Part shown: positions 8,125 to 15,361 of the stretch, piece by piece
Layout of the letters: the number at the start of each line of letters is the position of its first letter
How positions within the stretch are numbered: the first letter of the stretch is position 1
Source: Euryarchaeota archaeon SCGC AAA252-I15
Lineage (GTDB): Archaea > Altiarchaeota > Altiarchaeia > IMC4 > SCGC-AAA252-I15
NCBI GenBank assembly: GCA_000402775.1
Contig: AQSC01000038.1
Location: 1 to 22,913 of the forward strand
DNA: 22,913 nucleotides
Reading direction: 5' to 3'
Notes under the pieces: generated by a model
Database searches by the model: none
Told to the model about the DNA's origin: nothing
What the model saw: only the letters and a program-made list of their open reading frames with translations
Translations under genes and position numbers: made by a program

Positions 8125-8454
8125 ATGGAAAAAAGATATTCCTTAACGTGTGTGCTACTAATCATTTTTCTAGCTCAAGCAGTTTCATCGGGATTTGCGC
8201 AAGCAATCTACCAGCCTGTCACATCCATAATCTGCGAGATATTCAAGGGGGTCGTAAACATTACTGGAGCGCTTGCGTCTGCAATATTCATGATTTCCGG
8301 TATTAAATGGATTGCGTCTCGAGACGATGCTGGGGCTAGAAACTCTGCCAGAACATCCATGATACATGCGATAATCGGGCTTATCATAGTCTTGCTTGCA
8401 AAGACTCTAGTAAGTGGGGTAGTAGGCGGCATGGGCGGCGCTATATGCGTATAA
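8125..8454 (+). CDS. TrbC/VirB2-like pilin, array member 5
   Basis: A 109-aa product with a signal peptide ending near GFAQA. SIICE precedes helix 1. The loop GIKWIASRDDAGARNSARTSM leads into IHAIIGLII. The tail is Gly-rich (GVVGGMGGAICV) and ends with the second conserved cysteine. It introduces the GxKWI loop form that continues through most of the following members. It starts with the array's best ribosome binding site, so it may be the best translated member; that is inference only. Confidence 0.85.
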   Translation: MEKRYSLTCVLLIIFLAQAVSSGFAQAIYQPVTSIICEIFKGVVNITGALASAIFMISGIKWIASRDDAGARNSARTSMIHAIIGLIIVLLAKTLVSGVVGGMGGAICV

Positions 8455-8461
8455 ATCGGAA

Positions 8462-8821
8462 ATGAAGAAAAAAACATTCTTTTCGATTCTAGTGATTTCG
8501 CTGATACACCAGGCGAGTGCTGGAGGACTGAACCCATCAGTCATATCGGATCCCATACGGACTATCGCATGCACGTTCGCGACAGCCTTAGTCTATATTG
8601 CAGCCGCCCTCGCAGCATTAGTCTTTGTTTTAGCCGGCGTCAAATGGATTTACGCCCAAGATGACGCGGGAAAGAGGAAGGCTGCCCGGGACACAATGAT
8701 CCATTGCATTATAGGGTTGGTCATCATAACAATGGCAAATCAGGTAATACTCGACCTATTAAGCGATAGTACCGGCAATCTCGGGTGTGGGACGGGAGCA
8801 ACCTGGACGGGTGGTTGGTAA
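8462..8821 (+). CDS. TrbC/VirB2-like pilin, array member 6
   Basis: A 119-aa product with a signal peptide ending near HQASAGG. TIACT precedes a very Ala-rich helix 1. The loop is GVKWIYAQDDAGKRKAARDTM and helix 2 starts IHCIIGL, carrying an extra cysteine at its start. The tail (NLGCGTGATWTGGW) extends about 11 residues past the conserved cysteine, is rich in Gly, Thr and Trp, and ends in Trp, so an aromatic surface-exposed end is likely. One base separates its stop from the next start. Confidence 0.84.
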   Translation: MKKKTFFSILVISLIHQASAGGLNPSVISDPIRTIACTFATALVYIAAALAALVFVLAGVKWIYAQDDAGKRKAARDTMIHCIIGLVIITMANQVILDLLSDSTGNLGCGTGATWTGGW

Positions 8822-8822
8822 C

Positions 8823-9227
8823 ATGGTAAACGTGAGGTTAATAGTCAAGGCGGGATTGTTGCTGATATCATTGACATTAGTTTCAGGCTCACCAACTCCC
8901 GGAGTCACCCCAATAGTCTTCCTAGGCCTTGGAGAAGCCGTATCCTACCGGTTCATCAACGTTATCTGCGGCGTGTTTAACGGACTAAAGCTTGTTGGTG
9001 GGGCACTTGCAAGTCTAATCCTAGTTTCTTCCGGAGTCAAATGGATTGGTGAAGCCGATGATCCCGCAGCAAGGAAGCTTGCTAAAGACTACATTAAATG
9101 GTGTATCATGGGCCTTATCATAATCTTATTGTCTGATGCCCTAGTAGGCTACATCGCCCAGAGTCCTGGAGTGATTGAAAGCTGTAGCTGGTGGTGCACT
9201 CACGTACTAAGTCCCTCAGACTGCTAA
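8823..9227 (+). CDS. TrbC/VirB2-like pilin, array member 7 (divergent)
   Basis: At 134 aa this is the longest member. The ATG at 8823 is used because an earlier in-frame start at 8787 would overlap member 6 and place a charged stretch before the signal peptide. The loop is GVKWIGEADDPAARKLAKDYI. Helix 2 starts KWCIMGL, so the histidine shared by members 1-6, 8 and 9 is replaced. The tail ESCSWWCTHVLSPSDC contains three cysteines and two tryptophans, which suggests a distinct external domain. The N-terminal region before helix 1 is also longer and proline-containing. Confidence 0.83.
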   Translation: MVNVRLIVKAGLLLISLTLVSGSPTPGVTPIVFLGLGEAVSYRFINVICGVFNGLKLVGGALASLILVSSGVKWIGEADDPAARKLAKDYIKWCIMGLIIILLSDALVGYIAQSPGVIESCSWWCTHVLSPSDC

Positions 9228-9229
9228 AA

Positions 9230-9568
9230 ATGAATGCAAGAAAACTCTTTTTAACCAGTATTCTGGCGCTTTCATGCGTAATCCAGGTTTCAGCCGGTGA
9301 GATAAGCAATGCAATCTGGGAGAGGGCGGCGATAGTCATCTGCGGACTATATCTCGCCTTCATATACATTGCCGGGGCTTTAGCTGTTTTGATGGTAGCT
9401 TACGGGGGCATTAAATGGATTTTAGGGTCGGATGATCCCGGAGCGCGCAAGCAAGCTAAAGAGCTTGTTATCCACGCGTTGATTGGCCTGATCGTACTTA
9501 TTGTTGCTGCAGGTCTTGTTTCGTTAATTTCTGGGGGGGAACTTTATGGCTGTGAGTCCTATGTCTGA
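9230..9568 (+). CDS. TrbC/VirB2-like pilin, array member 8
   Basis: A 112-aa product from the ATG at 9230, 2 bp after the previous stop; an upstream in-frame start at 9191 would lie within member 7. The signal peptide ends near QVSAGE. IVICG precedes helix 1. The loop is GIKWILGSDDPGARKQAKELV and helix 2 begins IHALIGL. The conserved C-terminal cysteine is in YGCESYV. Its 3' end overlaps the start of member 9. Confidence 0.84.
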   Translation: MNARKLFLTSILALSCVIQVSAGEISNAIWERAAIVICGLYLAFIYIAGALAVLMVAYGGIKWILGSDDPGARKQAKELVIHALIGLIVLIVAAGLVSLISGGELYGCESYV

Positions 9569-9959
9569 AAGTAGAGTGGGCGTGTGGTTAGTAATCATCA
9601 TCCTTTTTCACTCAACTATCCTTCTAGCCTCGGGTGCAGTCCCCCCTCCCTCGCCAACTCCTGCCCCGCCAACCCCTGCCCCGCCAACCCCCCCAGCCGG
9701 CATCCAAGAATTCGCAGATTATGTCTGGAATGCCGCATCAAACATAATCTGCTTTCTATACTTCGTATTCATCCTCATTGCCGGAGCGCTAGCCGCATTA
9801 ATCATAGTGTACAACGGTGTGAGGTGGATTGCAAGCGGCGATGACGCGGGAGCCCGCAAGAACGCGAAAGAAGCCATACTACACACAATCATAGCCTTAA
9901 TAATAATTCTCGTTGCAAATGAAATCGTATCCCTAGTCTATTCAGGCCCACAATGTTAA
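9561..9959 (+). CDS. TrbC/VirB2-like pilin with proline-rich N-terminal linker, array member 9
   Basis: A 132-aa product from the ATG at 9561 (137 aa if the ATG at 9546 is used). Both starts overlap member 8, by 8 or 23 bp. After a hydrophobic signal segment comes a Pro/Thr/Ala linker of about 20 residues built on PAPPT repeats, found in no other member. The usual core follows: NIICF, helix 1, GVRWIASGDDAGARKNAKEA, LHTIIALII, and a terminal cysteine (GPQC). The linker would lie outside the membrane and could act as a spacer or glycosylated stalk. It ends the member 5-9 transcription unit. Confidence 0.83.
   Translation: MSESRVGVWLVIIILFHSTILLASGAVPPPSPTPAPPTPAPPTPPAGIQEFADYVWNAASNIICFLYFVFILIAGALAALIIVYNGVRWIASGDDAGARKNAKEAILHTIIALIIILVANEIVSLVYSGPQC
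9660..9689 (+). repeat. Two exact 15-bp tandem repeats encoding PAPPT
   Basis: The unit cctgccccgccaacc occurs twice in direct succession and is flanked by partial copies. It lies in frame in array member 9 and builds the proline-rich linker. Because the unit is a multiple of three, copy-number change would alter linker length without breaking the frame. Confidence 0.85.
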
Positions 9960-9971
9960 CGGTTAAAAACC

Positions 9972-9981
9972 GATTTTTATT
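9972..9981 (+). promoter_or_regulatory. TATA-like element for array members 10-14 and trpA
   Basis: The sequence gatttttatt lies in the 52-bp gap after member 9 and would place a transcription start near 10003, shortly before the ATG at 10012. From here to the end of trpA, genes are 0-5 bp apart or overlapping, so one transcript is likely. Confidence 0.4.
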
Positions 9982-10011
9982 CCCCTGAAAATAAAAAAAA
10001 ATAATAATATC

Positions 10012-10356
10012 ATGAAACGTTCAATCGGAAAGACCCTACTAATAATCCTACTATCAGCCTCAAACACACTCGCTCAAGTACCGGAATGGGAGTCATTCGA
10101 AGACGACGTAGTCCGAATATTCTCGGACGTTATGTGCAGGATAGCTAAAATCATACTCTTTCTAGCAGGCCCGATAGCGGTTTTCGTTCTCGTGTGGGCG
10201 GGACTAAAATGGATTTACTCGCAGGAGGATCCGGCTGAGAGGGAGCGGGCGAAAGAAATCATAATACAAGTCATTCTCGCGGTAATACTGCTTAGGGTTG
10301 CGAAAAGCATTGCGGAATTCATATTGATTGCGGAGTTTAGTTGCTCGCTTTTTTAA
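10012..10356 (+). CDS. TrbC/VirB2-like pilin, array member 10
   Basis: A 114-aa product with a signal peptide ending near TLAQVP and an acidic stretch (EWESFEDDV) before helix 1. VMCR holds the first conserved cysteine. The loop GLKWIYSQEDPAERERAKEI has Glu replacing the first Asp and is followed by IIQVILAV, without the histidine of earlier members. The C-terminal cysteine is in FSCSLF. It opens the third subfamily block, defined by a D/N-P or D-D followed by x-x-R without the HAIIG motif. Confidence 0.84.
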   Translation: MKRSIGKTLLIILLSASNTLAQVPEWESFEDDVVRIFSDVMCRIAKIILFLAGPIAVFVLVWAGLKWIYSQEDPAERERAKEIIIQVILAVILLRVAKSIAEFILIAEFSCSLF

Positions 10357-10360
10357 AATA

Positions 10361-10741
10361 ATGAAATCAAATATTATTTCAATGAGAATACTTTTCTTGT
10401 TTGTTCTCTTAATTGTGTCTGGAGGTTGCATAGGAGATACGGGGGAACAGTTGGGTGATGCTTTCGTTGAGATTGCGCGAATTGTTTGTTTTCTTGTTGA
10501 AGCATTGACTTTGATGACTGGTGCGATCGCAGTGCTTCTTCTTGTGATTGCGGGTTTGAAGTGGACGGCATCAAGGGATAATCCTCAAGAGAGGAATCAG
10601 GCCAAGAAAATGGCCGAGGCGGTCATCATTGGCGTATTAATAGTAGTGTTGTCAATAACACTTGTCAAGGCGATAATACATGAAACTACTTTCAGGTGTG
10701 ACGCGTCTATTACGACAGTTCTCACTCCGGGGTTGAGGTAA
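10361..10741 (+). CDS. TrbC/VirB2-like pilin, array member 11
   Basis: A 126-aa product from the ATG at 10361; the ATG at 10382 is an alternative, and an earlier in-frame start at 10328 lies inside member 10. The hydrophobic leader ends in VSGGCIGD, which superficially resembles a lipobox but lacks the usual hydrophobic residue at -3. The loop is GLKWTASRDNPQERNQAKKM, with Thr and Asn at normally invariant positions. The C-terminal cysteine (FRCDAS) is followed by an unusually long tail of about 14 residues. Confidence 0.82.
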   Translation: MKSNIISMRILFLFVLLIVSGGCIGDTGEQLGDAFVEIARIVCFLVEALTLMTGAIAVLLLVIAGLKWTASRDNPQERNQAKKMAEAVIIGVLIVVLSITLVKAIIHETTFRCDASITTVLTPGLR

Positions 10742-11047
10742 ATGAAAAAAAAGGCAGTCTTATTGACGTATCTCCTTTCCGGGTTTGCGAGTGCTTCAGC
10801 TTCTCAAGCATTGGGGAATGTTTTAAGGGATTTTTTGTGCACGATTAATAGTGCCGTGAGATCTATTGTTGGGGCTGTAGGAGTATTAATACTGATTGTA
10901 GCCGGATTGAAATGGATTTGGGCTCAAGACGATCCCGGGGAGAGAAAGCAGGCTAAGTACCTCATTGAGAACGTATTGTTGGGAGTAATAGTGGTTGCTG
11001 TGGCTAGTGGATTGGTTTTGGCGGTCTTAGGCATAAACGTGTGTTAA
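10742..11047 (+). CDS. TrbC/VirB2-like pilin, array member 12
   Basis: At 101 aa this is the shortest and most compact member. Its ATG follows the previous stop with no gap. The signal peptide ends in GFASASASQA. DFLCT precedes helix 1. The loop is GLKWIWAQDDPGERKQAKYLI and helix 2 starts NVLLGV. The protein ends directly at the second conserved cysteine (INVC). It represents the minimal form of the family: leader, two helices, loop and two cysteines. Confidence 0.84.
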   Translation: MKKKAVLLTYLLSGFASASASQALGNVLRDFLCTINSAVRSIVGAVGVLILIVAGLKWIWAQDDPGERKQAKYLIENVLLGVIVVAVASGLVLAVLGINVC

Positions 11048-11049
11048 AA

Positions 11050-11415
11050 ATGAAAATTAAAAAAATTTTTGTTTATCTCACACTCCTACTATTATCCTCA
11101 CTCAGGTCTTCCGCTTGGTCTACCATAACTGAAGATATGGTACGCCCGGCCAGATGGTTTATATGCGCTGGATTCAGGGTGATAGAAGGGATCATCGGGC
11201 CTATTGCAGTATTCATCGTTATTGTTGCTGGTGCTATGTGGGTGAAATCAGATGATGACTCCAGGGAGAGGTTAATGGCAAAATCAATGATAATGAACGT
11301 GATTATTGGGATATCAATATTTTTGGTCGCGGCTGCGATAATATTCATAATAACCTCTGCAATACCCTCCGGAACGGGAGCATTCAATATGACGGTGTTT
11401 TGCGGTGGAGTGTGA
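11050..11415 (+). CDS. TrbC/VirB2-like pilin, array member 13
   Basis: A 121-aa product from the ATG at 11050 (a GTG at 11041 overlaps the previous stop). The signal peptide ends near RSSAWS. WFICA precedes helix 1. The loop AMWVKSDDDSRERLMAKSM has three consecutive Asp, and helix 2 is highly Ile-rich. The tail contains NMTVFCGGV, an N-M-T sequon just before the conserved cysteine. The loop diverges from the consensus more than in members 5-12. Confidence 0.83.
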   Translation: MKIKKIFVYLTLLLLSSLRSSAWSTITEDMVRPARWFICAGFRVIEGIIGPIAVFIVIVAGAMWVKSDDDSRERLMAKSMIMNVIIGISIFLVAAAIIFIITSAIPSGTGAFNMTVFCGGV

Positions 11416-11420
11416 TTAAA

Positions 11421-11750
11421 ATGAATTTGAAAAAAACATCTAAAACAATAATCCCCCTCATCCCCCTATCAATGAATGTTTCAGCTATCACAGGCAAAGG
11501 CGTTGTTGAACCCTTCTACAGGCTGGTATGCGGTTTCTTCCTCCAATTCTACATTCAACTATCTCTCGCAGCATTAATGTGGGCTTACGCTGGAGCTAAA
11601 TGGATTCTCTCAAGAGACGACGACCAGCAGAGGTTGCTCGCAAAAGACCTTTTGACTTATGTCATGCTGGGTTTAACTCTTTTATTAATTGCTGAAGGAA
11701 TAGTCTACCTGATATTTCAATGGGATTTTAGGGCGACTTTTTGCTCATGA
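11421..11750 (+). CDS. TrbC/VirB2-like pilin, array member 14
   Basis: A 109-aa product from the ATG at 11421. The leader (KKTSKTIIPLIPLSMNVSA) is shorter and less hydrophobic than the others. RLVCG, the first helix with LSLAALMWAYAG, the loop AKWILSRDDDQQRLLAKDL and a terminal FCS keep the family pattern, but the loop and second helix (YVMLGLTLLL) are among the most divergent. The TGA stop overlaps the trpA ATG by 4 bp, so trpA is translationally coupled to it. Confidence 0.82.
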   Translation: MNLKKTSKTIIPLIPLSMNVSAITGKGVVEPFYRLVCGFFLQFYIQLSLAALMWAYAGAKWILSRDDDQQRLLAKDLLTYVMLGLTLLLIAEGIVYLIFQWDFRATFCS

Positions 11751-12541
11751 AACTTAAAAACAAGTTTGCAGCCTTACAGGCTTCGGAAGAAATGGCGTTT
11801 ATGCCATACATTTGCGTGGGAGACCCAGACGCAAAGACTACTGTGAAAATTGCCAGGACTCTCGTTTCGAATGGAGCTGATGTTTTAGAGTTGGGCCTGC
11901 CTTTTTCGGATCCTATTGCAGACGGCCCTACCATCCAGAGGGCAAGTCAGAGAGCGCTGTCGCAGGGTATGAATACTGACAAGTATTTTACGGTTTGCAA
12001 GGAGATTTCAGAAAAAACTGATGCCACGCTTGTGTCAATGACCTATTATAATCTAATACTCCATTACGGTATTGTCAAGTTCGCTGAATCCTGCTCGAAA
12101 TCCGGGGTGTCGGGGATTATTGTTCCCGACCTGCCTTTCGAAGAGTCTTTAGAACTTGAGGCTGCCTGCGGGAGCCAGGATATCTCGCTCATCCAACTTG
12201 TCGCCTTAACATCTGACGAAAAAAGACTGGACAAGATTTTAAAGCACGCTAGCGGATTCATCTACTTGGTTTCGGTTTTGGGTGTGACTGGCGCGCGAGA
12301 AAAAGTCGATGAGAAAGTACTGGTAATGCTTGAAAAAATCAAGTCTAAAACTAATCTCCCAGTTTGTCTTGGATTCGGAATCTCAACGAAAGAACACGTC
12401 TCTTACGCTAAAAAACAAGGTTTTTCAGGCGTGATAGTGGGAAGCGCACTCATAGACTTAATCGAAAAAAACCTTAAGAAAGAGTCTAATACGCTCAAAG
12501 AATTATCTCTTCTAGCGCAAGATCTACACTCTCAGACTTAG
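11747..12541 (+). CDS. trpA: Tryptophan synthase alpha subunit
   Basis: The alpha subunit cleaves indole-3-glycerol phosphate to indole and glyceraldehyde-3-phosphate; the indole is then used by the TrpB subunit. The 264-aa product is of normal length and carries the TIM-barrel landmarks: PYICVGDPD, LELGLPFSDPIADGPTIQ with E48 and D59 (the Glu49/Asp60 catalytic pair of the enteric enzyme), GIIVPDLPFEES, YLVSVLGVTGAR, PVCLGFGIS and GVIVGSAL for phosphate binding. The ATG at 11747 is favoured over the TTG at 11741 by the 4-bp ATGA overlap with the last pilin-like gene. No other trp gene is in the window. The 3' end overlaps the convergent aglB by 47 bp. Confidence 0.95.
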   Translation: MKLKNKFAALQASEEMAFMPYICVGDPDAKTTVKIARTLVSNGADVLELGLPFSDPIADGPTIQRASQRALSQGMNTDKYFTVCKEISEKTDATLVSMTYYNLILHYGIVKFAESCSKSGVSGIIVPDLPFEESLELEAACGSQDISLIQLVALTSDEKRLDKILKHASGFIYLVSVLGVTGAREKVDEKVLVMLEKIKSKTNLPVCLGFGISTKEHVSYAKKQGFSGVIVGSALIDLIEKNLKKESNTLKELSLLAQDLHSQT

Positions 12542-15350
12542 ACTGATTAACCAACTCATAGACTCTGACATAACCGCTTGAGAAATCCCTGATAAGCTCG
12601 AAGTTTTCAAGCGGATTGTAATCTCTGTTATAGAGTCCTGCAGAAAGATACGAAGTACATCCCAGGTGATTAACATTCGCCTCGTCCTCACACAACTGTT
12701 CGTTGTAAATCGTGTCTATGTGGTCTGACAGGTAAAGCCTCGTCATCATAAAATCTGAAAACTCCTGGGGAACATAAATCAATGTCCTATACTGCGGTAA
12801 AAGCTGGTCTTTCGGACGGTCCATGGCAAGAGACAGGATCTGATACAACGGTTGAACTCCCAGAAGAGATGCGTCATTTTGCTCGACCCACCTATCCCAC
12901 GGGACTTTCTGTCCGTAATTGAGTATGGCGTTGACGCCGACAAATTCCGTGTCCTCTTTTATTATGAATTCTATTCCAGCAACATAATAACCACAACCAA
13001 ATATTATTCTCCTACCCAAAAACATGTTCCCGTCTTCATCAGACATGACTCTTGGTGTGGCATCACTGGCCTCGGCTACGAAACCACACAACATATAGTT
13101 TTTAAACGAACCATCCGCTTTAGTGTCGATATCACCGGTCGCGATGAAGTGTAGTGCCGAACCCTTACCTATCATAGTCCAGTCTATTGCGATATAACGT
13201 AAGTCAACTCCGTCAGGATAAATGTTTGTGACTTCACTGTACTTATCCCTATAAACTTTGAAAGTTTCGAAGGCTTCCTCTTCGCTTGTTTTATTTACGA
13301 AAAAACGTGCGACATCCTGGATCTGGTGGGAATCAGCCTGCAAGTTGTCAATCAAGACGGAACGCTGCGACTCTGAAGTAATCCAGTGGCCGTAATCCCA
13401 CCAAGTTAAAACACCGGAATTGGGTTTAGTATTCTCCCTAAGCCATAAGAGTGCCGGCTGCCAGTAATGACGGTCACCAGACGGTCCCATATACATGGGA
13501 GTCATAGCAATGAAACTGTTATACCTCTGAGCCCCGTAAAACGGTACTGTTATCAATGGCACGACCAACACTAGCATAAGCCCCACTATCCTCAAGCTTT
13601 CTAAATCCTTTTTCCTCGCAATAGAGTATAATCCGACGGTTGAACCTAAAACGATTATCGGAACACTGGCAACGAATAAGTATTGTGATTTAAAGTATAC
13701 GGCGTATATCATCGGAACCGCCCATGACAAAACGAAGAGTGATCCGAAATCAGCATTTCTAAATCCAACGTAAAGGAGGACGGGGATCATGATGAAACAG
13801 TATAAAAAGAGTATGCTAAACTTTTGCGGTCCAACCGCGAGATAGCTTGCAATCGATCCTGCAGTAGGATTCTGTTCGGCAATAGTCTTTTTAATCACGT
13901 CGTCCTGCTTTCTACTCTCTAAGGTAGTTTTCAATACGTTGACAAGGTTGTCAATTCCGATGTATAATAGGCCTGAAATTATTATTACAACAACTACAGT
14001 CAAAGCAATCTTCGGGTTTTTAGCAATCCATGAGTCCTCCATCTCCAAGATATTTTTGGGCTTAACCTTGTTTGAAGAAGCGTTTTTATCCCCCCTCATG
14101 GCTCTAACATACTCTAATAATATCCCGACAAACAATGCCCCTCCAAGGGCTACGAGGTTGTTGTGGTATGGCAGGAAGTCATGAAGGATTGGCAAGCCCC
14201 CTCTAGGATGCATGATAAGGGGTGTGAAAAAGCTTGGAACAAGTGATGCGAACAAGTAGGTCAAGTGGTTGAAGCATGGCTCGTCTTTTAAGAATTTGGC
14301 TACCGAGTATCCAACTGAAAACACACCCAAAATTACGACTATGTAAAGGTAACCTCCCCAGGAAAGTCTTAGGAGGAAGAATGAAAGCCCTGCGAGATAT
14401 ACGAATCTTAAGTCCCTTCTTTTAAATCCGGCAGTGAAAAACAATAGACTAGTAATTGTGAGGAACATCCCGAGAGTATCGTCCTCGCAGTTTGTGGCTG
14501 AAGCCTTTGCAGCGTAGGCAGGACTAAACATTAAGATGAATGCTGCAATAACTGCCGCAATCTTGTTGTACGGCTTAGCCTCTGAAAATAATTCAGCAAC
14601 CAAAAGATACAAGACTATTACAGTCAACGCGGAAAAGACTGCTGGATAAAGAATGGCAGTGTCATACAAGGTTAACCCCGCAAGAACATCTATTTTCGCA
14701 GCGTAAGCCATAAACACTGGGAGGAAGAAACTCGACCTTGAATACTCGATCCCCGGCGGAATGTCCCTTGTTCCTTGAAGCCCGTTAATCAACGGGTAAA
14801 CCATGTACTCGTGGTCTGGAAGATACCCTGTATTGATCATTGCATTCGAGAGTTTATAATAAAAGTAAGGGTCAAGAGCTGCAAGATACGGAGAGTAAGC
14901 AGGCATAACATGGAGTATGAAAGTCGATAAAAACAAGGCCAACACTAGGGAAACGTCAAATCTGACAACCTTATGAACTGAAATAGAGTAGGCTAAAAGG
15001 AACAAGCTTGAAATAACTGCAAATACTGTGAAATCCCTCTGAAGTATCGATCCCGGATACGCACCAGAGTAATACATAAACAAGGTTGTGATGAAAATCA
15101 AGGCAGGAATCCCAACAAGGACAATCCTCTTCTTATCACCCTTAAGATAAAGGTACGTGAAATAAACAGACAATAATCCCAAGACTCCACTAACCAAAGG
15201 CAAGACCGAATACAACGTCCCTTCCTGGAAGAACAATCGAATCCACGTTAAAAAAACAACTCCAAAAGCAATAAGTGTTAACGGTTCAGACACAATACTG
15301 CCAACAGACTTATCCCCCATCTTAACCTGACTTTCCTCTGAATCAACCAT
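12495..15350 (-). CDS. aglB: Oligosaccharyltransferase AglB/Stt3
   Basis: Catalytic subunit that transfers a lipid-linked glycan to Asn in N-X-S/T sequons on the outer face of the membrane. The 951-aa product has about 13 N-terminal membrane segments and a soluble C-terminal domain. Visible motifs are the first acidic site at D160 (LDPYFYYK), a second at E289-D291 (NCEDD), TIAE at 489-492, WWDYG at 650-654 and the DK-type motif DWTMIGK (D723, M726, K729). These match the archaeal Stt3 family well. It follows uppS with an 11-bp gap on the same strand, joining carrier synthesis to glycan transfer. The 3' end overlaps trpA. Confidence 0.95.
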   Translation of the reverse strand: MVDSEESQVKMGDKSVGSIVSEPLTLIAFGVVFLTWIRLFFQEGTLYSVLPLVSGVLGLLSVYFTYLYLKGDKKRIVLVGIPALIFITTLFMYYSGAYPGSILQRDFTVFAVISSLFLLAYSISVHKVVRFDVSLVLALFLSTFILHVMPAYSPYLAALDPYFYYKLSNAMINTGYLPDHEYMVYPLINGLQGTRDIPPGIEYSRSSFFLPVFMAYAAKIDVLAGLTLYDTAILYPAVFSALTVIVLYLLVAELFSEAKPYNKIAAVIAAFILMFSPAYAAKASATNCEDDTLGMFLTITSLLFFTAGFKRRDLRFVYLAGLSFFLLRLSWGGYLYIVVILGVFSVGYSVAKFLKDEPCFNHLTYLFASLVPSFFTPLIMHPRGGLPILHDFLPYHNNLVALGGALFVGILLEYVRAMRGDKNASSNKVKPKNILEMEDSWIAKNPKIALTVVVVIIISGLLYIGIDNLVNVLKTTLESRKQDDVIKKTIAEQNPTAGSIASYLAVGPQKFSILFLYCFIMIPVLLYVGFRNADFGSLFVLSWAVPMIYAVYFKSQYLFVASVPIIVLGSTVGLYSIARKKDLESLRIVGLMLVLVVPLITVPFYGAQRYNSFIAMTPMYMGPSGDRHYWQPALLWLRENTKPNSGVLTWWDYGHWITSESQRSVLIDNLQADSHQIQDVARFFVNKTSEEEAFETFKVYRDKYSEVTNIYPDGVDLRYIAIDWTMIGKGSALHFIATGDIDTKADGSFKNYMLCGFVAEASDATPRVMSDEDGNMFLGRRIIFGCGYYVAGIEFIIKEDTEFVGVNAILNYGQKVPWDRWVEQNDASLLGVQPLYQILSLAMDRPKDQLLPQYRTLIYVPQEFSDFMMTRLYLSDHIDTIYNEQLCEDEANVNHLGCTSYLSAGLYNRDYNPLENFELIRDFSSGYVRVYELVNQSKSESVDLALEEIIL

Positions 15351-15361
15351 GAATTAAACCC

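Noticed and set aside
10361..10741. Array member 11 as a lipoprotein
   Set aside because: SGGC lacks the usual hydrophobic residue at -3, and the conserved family cysteines lie elsewhere.
6538..11750. Array proteins as archaellins or type IV pilins with class III signal peptides
   Set aside because: They have typical cleaved Sec leaders and two membrane helices, not the single N-terminal helix following a prepilin peptidase site.
12852..13154. Plus-strand open frames inside aglB, including the one at 13939-14184
   Set aside because: They lie antisense to well-conserved AglB sequence and show no motif or promoter.
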